The notes beneath the pieces are model-generated. The model made no database searches, was not told the origin of the DNA, and worked only from the letters and a program-made list of their open reading frames with translations. Position numbers and translations under genes: made by a program. Shown here piece after piece: positions 56,297 to 64,000 of a stretch of DNA of 64,000 nt. This DNA is from Falciphora oryzae. Lineage: Eukaryota; Ascomycota; Sordariomycetes; Magnaporthales; Magnaporthaceae. The DNA lies in contig JNVV01000002.1 of assembly GCA_000733355.1 (NCBI GenBank), positions 2,035,617-2,099,616 on the forward strand. The letters run 5' to 3'. Position 1 is the stretch's first letter. Each line of letters starts with the position of its first letter.

Positions 56297-57906
56297 TCAT
56301 GCGGCCGGGCTGTTGGCGCAGGTGCCGAACGCCGACTGGCAGCCGGCCCCGCAGTAGGGGTCGCCGGAGCCGCACCACCCGTACTGGCTGCAGCAGCTGC
56401 CGTCTGCCCACCCGATGCAGGTGATGCCGTTTCCGCAGTTGCCCTCGGTGCTGGTCTTCAGAGTCCCCTGGGGGTTGGCGGCGCTGCTGGTGGCCGAGCC
56501 GGTGGCGGACGCCGAGGTAGAGACGGTCGCGGCAGTCGCCGAGCTGCTGGTGGCCGAGCCGGTGGCGGACGCCGAGGTAGAGACGGTCGCGGCAGTCGCC
56601 GAGCCGCTGGGCGCGGCGGTAGACACCCCAGGGGGCGGGTAGGCCGGGACGGGCTTGTCCAGGGAGCGATACCAGTTCTTGGGGTCGTCGCCCAGGCACT
56701 CGCCCACGGTGACGGACTTGAAGCCCTTCTTGAAGAGCGAGATGAGCATGTACTCGGTCAGGTTGTACACGGTCTGGTAGTGGATGTCGTGCTCGATTTG
56801 CAGGAAGGAGGTCGTGGCCGGGTTGGCCGGCCCGACGGCGGCGTCCCAGATGTCCTTGGACCCCTGGATCATGGTCGCCGAGTCCTTGAGGTAGCCCTCG
56901 GTGTCCAGGTCAAAGTAGACGACGTGGTATCCGAGAGTGCTGAGAACTTTCTGGCACTGCCTCTCGCAGATGGAGTACGGCGGCCGCATATACGTAGGGA
57001 AGTAGCCCAGCACGTTGGCGATGGCGATCTCGTTCTTGATCATCTGCTCCTTCATCTGGGCTTGCGTCAACTGGCTCGAGTCCTGGTGAGACCACGTGTG
57101 GCTCGCAATCTGGTGGCCCTCAGCCATCATGCGCTTCAGGATGGCCGGCCAGGGGGTCGTGGGGTCGTTGATTGCCCCCTTTCCCAGGTTGATGCCTGTG
57201 ATGAAAAAGGTGGCAAAGGCGTTGTATTTCTGTTGGTCAAAGAAACACAAGTCATACATTAGCATCATGTCTAGTGCAAAGGACGAGGTTGTAGTAGTTG
57301 AGTGAGGCAGTTCTGTAACAAACCTTGAGAGTATTGAGCAGATCGTTGGTGTACAGGTACGGCCCGTCATCGTAAGTGATGGCGATGTCGCCCGACGTGA
57401 CGCAATCATAGATTCCCAGGCCGCCATAAGGCACATTGCCAAGCTTGGGCCTAGCCACGCCGCTGGTATCGGTACCCTTTGGCACCTGATTGGCATCGCA
57501 ACCTGTCCCGTAGTTGATCTGACAGTCAGGAGCAGCGCAGGAGTCCTTGCCCGTGCCGCACCATCTGGAAAAGGGGACCGAGACATGTTAGTTTGGGTGG
57601 TCTTGCTTTATTCTCTTCTCGTCTCTTCCTGGTGCTCTCTTACCCTGCCGCCGAGCAGCAGATTCCGGGTGCGCATTTCCCCAGGCCAGGGCCGCACTGC
57701 CCGTCAACGTTTTGGCGTGCCTTCAGCTCAGCAACGCTCCGTCTTCCCGGCGGCACTCCGTGCATGTGAGCGGCGTGGCCGGTGTAGCCTCGGGCCTTGA
57801 GCTCCGACGCAAGCTGCCTGTCACCAATAATGTGAGGGATTGCATGGTCGCCGTGTGCCGCGGCCAGGCCGGCGTAGGCCGACAGGGCGAGTGGTGTCCA
57901 CCTCAT
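56297..57906 (-). CDS. Secreted chitin deacetylase with two CBM18 modules
   Basis: Exons 57644-57906, 57324-57564 and 56297-57229, giving 478 aa. Introns are 79 and 94 nt with donors GTAAGA and GTTTGT and acceptors CCAG and ACAG. A signal peptide (about 1-17, cut after AAA) is followed by a His-rich propeptide. The N-terminal CBM18-like module lies at about 66-110 (cysteine spacing CGPGLGKC..CC..WCG..C..C..GC). The NodB deacetylase has motif 1 TYDDGP (151-156, catalytic base and metal Asp), motif 2 HTWSH (212-216, metal His) and motif 3 RPPYS (250-254); the last motifs are degenerate but FDLDTEGYLKD and LQIEHDIH fit motifs 4 and 5. A Ser/Thr/Ala linker with a perfect tandem repeat follows, then the C-terminal CBM18 (about 430-472). 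It converts chitin to chitosan in the wall, which alters wall recognition by host chitinases. Confidence 0.94.
56483..56604 (-). repeat. Perfect 60-bp tandem repeat in the chitin deacetylase linker
   Basis: Two identical 60-bp units in frame, encoding a 20-residue Ser/Ala/Thr unit that would be heavily O-mannosylated. The first mismatch occurs at the boundary. Exact identity implies very recent duplication or active slippage. Confidence 0.95.
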
Positions 57907-60573
57907 TGTTTCCTAGGACAGCACGTCGTGATCCGGGTTGTTCGTGTGCTTGATCCTCAAGTATAGACACAACTGCGGGATAAGGAGTAGGGGATGGTGG
58001 AAAGTCAAAAAGAAAAGGATCACAGCCGTGAAGCGGCAGAAGGAGCGATGAGAAGATGTTAAGACTCCCAGCATAAAGAAAAAAAGAGAGGATATAATGA
58101 AGTCTAGGGAGGAAAAGCGAGTCAAGAAGAGACACTATGTCAAGGCCGGTGAACGAAGGAGTGTCAGTTCGGGGGCTGCAGAGAGAAGACAACAAAGGTA
58201 GGGCAAAGCGGGAGGGAGGAGTTGACGGCGGGAGGACAGAGAGGCATGTACGAGATATAAACCGCTGGGCGAGGTGGTCTGCCACAAGTGCCCGCTGGGG
58301 CCCAACGCCGCTCGTGGGTAGCGCTCGGATGCACGGCGGCGCCGTCGCTCGCCATTGCGTCGCGGGCGTCCGTGGGCGCCAGCCAGCCAGGGCCTGGCGG
58401 CCGCGGCCTACGAAAAAAGAGCCAGCCTTCCTTGGCGCGCGACGAGAAAGAGTGGAAGGATCGAAAAGGACGCAGCGGGCCCGAGTGCCGGGACCGCATG
58501 ACGGAAATGAGGTAGGAGGCAAATCCGTCGGGAACCTAGCCACCAAACGGCGCCTTCCTAGCGGCGCACGACGCGAGGCTGAAGGAGGGGGAGGGCCAAT
58601 ATCTTCTCCAAAGGGGTGGCGTCCCTTGCAGTGGCTTTCCCGGTGGCTCCCTTGGGCACCCCAGGAAGGGACAAACGCACCGGAGTGTTGGTTCGTGTTG
58701 TTTTTGCGTTTGCCCGCTAGGCCATCGGAGCAAGACGCCATTCTCGGAAACCCGTACTAACGCGCGATAATAGGCGAGGCGAGATGGGCGGGCGGACTGA
58801 CGCCACGCCCGGGAAGAGTGTTTCTCGGCAAAACAGAGAGACTGAGCGAGTGGCGTGAGAAGGCGACCTGGACGAAAGCATACTTCTCGCCTGTCCCTAG
58901 TCGCGCCTCTGCCCCGGAGATCAGCAAAGGAAACGTGCAGTAAGACGGAAAACAAGCATCGAAGTTCCCGAGGGCCGAATGTGGTGGCACGTCGATCCCA
59001 GAGACGACGGGGGAAGAATACGAAGTAGAGAGGGGGGATGGGCGCCCGCTGGGACGTTCCACGGCCTCGAGGAACACACGCCACGCCGAAGATGGCAGTC
59101 AGCGCAGGGCTAGCGGTCATGCCGCGAGAAGGGGCCTTGATATGCCAAGGGCGCCTGCTTTCCGTCGCCAAAGGGAGCTGGCTGACACAGTCCGCTTTTG
59201 CTGTGTCTTCTATGGGCGCTTTCAGTACATGTCAATACGGCAAGACTGAGGTCAAGGGGAGTCGAATCTCGAGCTCGCGGGCTCCGCGCTATTTTTCGTT
59301 GTGGGCTAGCTGACATACTCTGGAGACCATGCGGATCGAGGACCATGCCAAACAAACCCAAAAATCAATCTGGGGGTGGAATGAGGGTTTGTGGGCGCGG
59401 CCCCGGCGCAACGCCGACACGGCACCATCCCGAGTAGTGGCGCCTCCCCGGGCGCAGGGACGGGATCCGAGAGCGGGCGTCGATTGGAAAGAAACAATGA
59501 CAATGCCCCGGCTGTGGAACAACTAGAGCATACCTAGACTCGGGAGTGTGGAAGTGAAGATCCCGACCGAGAGTAACAAAACGGGGGGGTGGGGAATAAG
59601 CCTAGCCTTACATATGCAAGCAAATCTACCCGTGAACGATGGCCGAGGCGTGATGCAAGAAAAGCAAATACGTAGGGATCCCCACGGTCCGAACCGAAGA
59701 CATTGAACTTGGAACCCAGACAATACTTCGGACAAGGACGAACAGGGGACGGCTTCCTGCATCCAGTTCCCCGTCGAGTCTGCAGTGTTTCTTCCGTCGG
59801 CGTGAACAGGTTCGGGGGAAAGGCGTGCGGAGGAAGTAAGAATCACAAAGTCAAAAAGAGGCACGGCCAGGTGAGATTAGACCTCGTAGTCTTCTAGGCC
59901 AGCCCAAGGCTAGCGCGCCTGCTCGCCCCATTCACATGCGCAACCTGCAGGTTCGACCGAGAGGCGCATCCGACGCCATGCAAGGAGCCGACAACTCTAG
60001 AGCAATCAAAACGTGGTTCCTCTGGCTGCCCAGCTTCGCAGGGCGCGAGCTGAAGCGGCATGTTCAGCTGCATATAAACCAGGCTCCCTTCCCGTGCTCG
60101 CCAAGACCGCCGACGGCATGACGACGTTGTGTAAGTGTCCCTCCAACAACAAAAATAGCAAGACGAAGAGCAAGAGCCGTGCCTCTTCAAAGATGAAGGG
60201 GGAATACCGAGAAGACGGACGTCTCGCATTTGCTACATGTTTCCCCTTGCTAAGACCTGACCCCAAAGCACCAGCCAAACTATCAAGACAAGCATGGTGC
60301 AAAAAGAATAAGAAAACGTGTCGAAAACCCCGGGAAGAACAATATCATACATTCAAAAACATCCTTGGTATCCTCTATCATGTGCGCCTGGCTCTGCCCA
60401 AAACCCCTGGGTTGTGTTTTGGACGCCTCCCGCAAAGCAAAAACCAGCCGTCCATAATCACACAAAGCCTGGTGGGAGAGGGCATGATATGGGCAAAAAT
60501 AGAGGAAACAACGGCAAGAAGGGGGGGGGGAATTAAAATAAAAGCACTCCAGCCCATCCCTCTTCTCTGCGCC
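57907..60573. other. 2.7-kb spacer upstream of the chitin deacetylase
   Basis: It holds the chitin deacetylase promoter (A/T-rich near 57910-58140) and the 3' UTR of the DUF5672 gene. Frames of 200 codons or more on both strands overlap and lack domains. Confidence 0.55.
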
Positions 60574-61992
60574 TTACTGGGCCTTTTGCTCCTCTGCCTT
60601 CTTTTTCTCCTCGGCCTTCTTGTCCTCTGCCGCCTGCTTGGCTTCGGCTGCTTTCCTCTGCTCTTCCTCCTGCTGCTTCTTGTTCTCCTTCTCTTGTTGT
60701 TTCCTCTGCTGTTCCTCCTCATGCTTCTTCTTCTCCTCATCCTCTTTCCGTTTGGCGTCGTCCAGCTGCGCTTGGCTCAGGTTGGACTCGCCGTTGTCGC
60801 CCTTGCAGCGCTGGCGCTCCAGCTTCATGTCCATGATGAGGGCCAGCTCGGGGCAGTAGTTGAAGAGCTTCTTGCGCTGCTCTTTGTTCCTCCATATCTC
60901 GTCCTTCAGGTCCTTGCCTCCGTCCCGCACGTGGAAACCCATGGGGTTCTCGACGTAGACGTCCTCGAGGGTGAGCGCCCCGTCGATGCCTGAGGCAATC
61001 TTCTCGCCTGGAAGAATCCACAGCCGCTTGCCGAACCACTCGTCCTCGGGCTCTGAGCCGTTGAAGCGTGCCTGGAAGCCCAACACCCGCCGGATAGCCG
61101 ACACCTTGCGGAGGGACAGGCCACCATTACCGGAAAAGCGGTCCTCAACGCTCCTGTAGCAATGGCATATGCCCTGTCAGCGCCTGCTGCCAGCGGGCAA
61201 AGAGAGGAGACGCAGAAGGACAAGGCGCGTAACAAACCTTGGGGCACCAGCCCAGCTCCAGCCGAGCCACTCGTTAAGGCTAGTTTCTGAGTTGGAGCAC
61301 AGGATACTGTCGGACTCGAAGCGGAGAATCCATTCGACGCCCGGGAGGAACTCGTCGTAAAAGCGAATGTCGGTCATGAGCCGATGGACCATCTCCTTGG
61401 AATCGATCTGCCAGGGTTCGGGCAGGACCAGGATGTCCATCTTGCCGATGACCTGCTGGTGCTTGATGGCGACGGACCGGCTGACGCTGACGGTGCTCTT
61501 CTCGGAGCCCACAAAGACCATGCGCCAGTCGGGCGGGATGACGCCAATCATGTGCAGGATCTGGGGGACCAGGTGCGGGATCGGGCGGTGCTCAACGATG
61601 AGCGCGATCTTGGAGGCATTGTAGTGCGAGCGGGGGTCGGCCGCGGGCTTCCAGTCCAGCTTGATGGCCGGCAGCTTCTTCCGAGCCTCGTCTAGCCTCG
61701 ACTGTATGCCGGCCTGGATCGCGGGCGTGTAGTGTGGGAGGAGGAATGCAATCCACCATCTGCGGGTTGCCAGGAGAAAACGTCAGCCGTCCTGGCCTTG
61801 GTACGGGAGAATGTTCACGTTGCCGGGGTTGGAGGACGGTTTCAAGGGCGTCGAGTCGGCCTGCGCTGCTCGAGTTGCTGTTTCCATCTCTCTCGCTCGA
61901 GGCAACACTTACGTGAAGATTAGGGAGGCTAGTATTATGAGCTTTCCCTTGGTAATTGCCAAGGGTCCAGGCTGGGTCTGAGGGGCCGCCAT
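60574..61992 (-). CDS. DUF5672-family type II membrane protein (glycosyltransferase-like)
   Basis: Exons 61913-61992, 61238-61759 and 60574-61153, giving 393 aa. Introns are 153 and 84 nt with donors GTAAGT and GTTTGT and acceptors GCAG and ACAG. A single N-terminal helix (16-35, LIILASLIFTWWIAFLL) after a short cytosolic tail indicates a type II Golgi or ER protein. The lumenal part matches DUF5672: ALIVEHRP, ILHMIGVIPPDWRMVFVGS, RFYDEFLPGVEWILRFESDSILC (with the DxD-like ESDS), LNEWLGWSWAGAP, GNGGLSLRKVSAIRRVL and EDEWFGKRLWILP. The last 65 residues are a highly charged Lys/Glu coiled coil (EEKKKHEEEQQRKQQEKE). The family is assumed to transfer sugars; donor and acceptor are unknown. Confidence 0.87.
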
Positions 61993-64000
61993 CGTGGAAT
62001 GGCGTAACCGCTGTCGCGGTAGTTGGTAGTTTTATCGTGGCGCTTTCGCGTTGACTTGGCGATTCCGCGGGAGAGTCGTCGAGGTGCGCAGCCAACGGCA
62101 ACGTCGGGGAGATCCCCGGTGCGTCAAAAGGGGTGGGTTAAAGAACGGATAGAGAGAGAGAGGATAAGAAATCGTTGATCAACCGATCCCTCAGCCGGCG
62201 GCAAGCAGGTCGTCAAACGAGATGTGGGCGCACGGTCGGTGACGTGTGCCGCATAGTGCCAGGGCCACGAACCACTGGAGCAAGCAGACTGCTTCGAGGC
62301 GGGACGAACAGGTACGGACTGGGAAATGGAAAAGGAAAAAGGACAGCAAACACCCTAGAACGGTGCCCCTGCCAAAGTCACAGTGTGAGATTCGTCCCAA
62401 GTCAGGGAGACTGTTGTTAGTGGGCGGCTGAGACGGCACGTCGATTACCGCCCCGACTAGGAGAGCGCTATTGGGAAAGGAGAAAAAAATCAAGGGAAGA
62501 ATAGGGAGCCTCGTCGACGAGACGCGCGATAGGAACGGAGGCGGCAAAAGGATCAGGGTGGCCTGTGCGACTTCTTCTGAGGGAATCGCGCATTCAATCA
62601 ATGCCAGCAGCGGAAACTCCCATCACTGGGGCGGGAGTACAGGTAGTCTAGGCACCCTGAGGCAGGTACTCCAGCGGTACAGCCGTGTACCTACTTCTTC
62701 GTGTCCTTTCTTATCGATGCGAGCCAGCCAAGCGATGGACGGACCATGCCCAGTGGTCCAAAACGGGCCCACTGCATCGGCCACGACCGACAATGATTCG
62801 CCCGAGACAGCTGGAGGGCGGATAAGGGAAAAGGGGTTCCAGCGGAGAGGCCGTCAGCTCTAGGTTGCTGCCAGGCTGCCCTCCCTCACCATCCGTCACC
62901 AACATCCATGGCAGGCGAGCGGGTCGACAATCAGACGAGCGTCGAAGCTGTCAAAGTCTCGTGCGCCCCGCTACTCCTTTCGTCCCAAGAAGGGGTTCGC
63001 CGGTGCGTAGCTTCCCGCGCCGACGTCGCGAAGGTTCGATGATCAGAACCACTTGGGGCACCAGCAAGATGTGAGGGGGCTTTAGTTTTCAAGCCTGGCT
63101 TGGCCGACTCCACCTGGGCATTAGGGCTGTCTGCCTAGGAGGCTGAGAAGAGTAATAAAAGCAACACATTCCTGTCTTGTGCTGTGCACCACGAATGAAA
63201 CTTGCCGCTTGCTACGCTGGGCTTCATTGGTGGGCATGCAAAGCACGCAAAACAAAACAGTCAAGACCGGGGAATCGATCGGCGGGCTGCTTGTCCGGTC
63301 AGATTGTCGCCGAGGCGCAATGCAGGCTTTGTCTGCCCATCAATGCCTCATCTAACCGTAAGCGGGAGGAGACGTTTGCATGTCGTATTTTCGACATGCA
63401 GCAACCATGGAGTGCTCTGCAGCAGGGCTCCCCGTAAAAGATGACACGACTCTGGGCTCGACAGTCCTCCAACCACCGGAGGGCTCCCCGAAGGAGGCGT
63501 TCGTGTTCTCAAAAGGCCACCCAGGCGATGGCTTTACGACGACCCAGGTATGCAGGCAGTAAACTAACACGGGAAGGAATGGAGCCAAGTAAAGTGAAAT
63601 TGCTCTGTTGCATAATTGGGTGGGCAAGTGTTTGGAATCACACATTGTATCTTTGCCTTTCGCGTAGCTGTGGAATCGGCCGTTCGAGATCTCCATGCGA
63701 GAATTAGGGGTGTTGGCGCCAGCCTGTTTCGTCGGTGCTCGCCGGCTTTGAAAGGAGGCTTGGAAAGGCTGGCGATTCCCGCCACGGGAGCAGTGCACTT
63801 CACCAACTCTATTTTCTTTTCCCATGCTGTTGCAACCTTGAACCTTACCTTGAGGCGTGCCATCCGGCCTGCTGAGTAGGAGACATGAGGGGATACTACG
63901 CAGAGCCTTTGGTTGCGCCAGTCTGAAACTTGACTGCCACCAAGCACAAGGAGGAAATTTTGAAGATGACGGGAGTGGTAGCATCGGGTGGTCTGTGGGG
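61993..64000. other. Right-edge spacer, no gene seen
   Basis: 2 kb upstream of the DUF5672 gene. Frames of up to 210 codons (63352-63984, minus) lack domains, and the codon use does not match the other genes. A gene starting beyond the right edge is possible. Confidence 0.55.

Noticed and set aside
60013..60993. 326-codon plus frame opposite the DUF5672 gene
   Set aside because: Poly-Leu/Phe content is the reverse complement of the Lys/Glu coiled coil; it is not a real membrane protein.
1..64000. CRISPR array, prophage or bacterial operon
   Set aside because: No regularly spaced repeats or phage-type genes; spliceosomal introns show the DNA is eukaryotic.

Overview
The window looks like nuclear DNA of a filamentous ascomycete (Pezizomycotina, most likely a Sordariomycete). 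The evidence is short spliceosomal introns with GTRAGT-type donors and CTRAC-like branch points, GC-rich coding exons, proteins of fungal-only families (Rcf2, Sfp1, Mrh4, chitin deacetylase with CBM18 modules), a nuclear tRNA-Ile, and long gene-poor spacers. There is no operon, CRISPR array, phage or bacterial island. All multi-exon models below were built by hand from reading frame, phase and splice signals; every completed model closes in frame.

Layout. 1-1110: 5' part of an SFP1-type C2H2 regulator (minus strand, running off the left edge). 1111-9260: an 8-kb stretch with no gene I can support. 9261-10047: RCF2, a respiratory supercomplex factor. 11073-12974: a six-blade kelch protein. 15062-17374: DUS3, tRNA dihydrouridine synthase. 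18270-19232: a BAP31/YET3-type ER protein. 20773-21846: a helix-hairpin-helix protein of unknown role. 23460-23944: a tiny C2H2 protein with three introns. 24492-25766: a 2OG-Fe(II) oxygenase. 26499-29728: UTP17/NAN1. 30193-30560: RPB10, divergent from UTP17. 30561-35557: a 5-kb gap. 35558-38225: a seven-exon fungal protein with repeated CW-x-L-C motifs. 39159-39232: tRNA-Ile(AAU) beside a half-tRNA remnant. 39935-40930: an Ala/Lys-rich protein with a histone H1-like tail. 41272-42513: a SPRY protein. 43963-45117: an unknown gene with very A/T-rich introns. 46780-48240: a family-16 lysine methyltransferase. 50403-52116: a glycogen-binding (CBM48) protein with a C-terminal membrane anchor. 53528-55552: MRH4, a mitochondrial DEAD-box helicase. 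56297-57906: a chitin deacetylase. 60574-61992: a DUF5672-type membrane glycosyltransferase. 61993-64000: no gene seen.

Several genes touch protein synthesis: SFP1 (ribosome-biogenesis regulation), UTP17 (18S processing and rDNA transcription), RPB10 (shared by RNA polymerases I, II and III), DUS3 (tRNA modification), the lysine methyltransferase (family members act on elongation factors) and MRH4 (mitoribosome large subunit). Only UTP17 and RPB10 are close enough to share a promoter; the rest is probably ordinary gene order. The most interesting leads are the CBM48 tail-anchored protein, whose architecture suggests a glycogen tether or glycophagy receptor, the GC-AG intron in RPB10, the CW-repeat protein, and the unknown gene at 44-45 kb with a probable start codon split by an intron.
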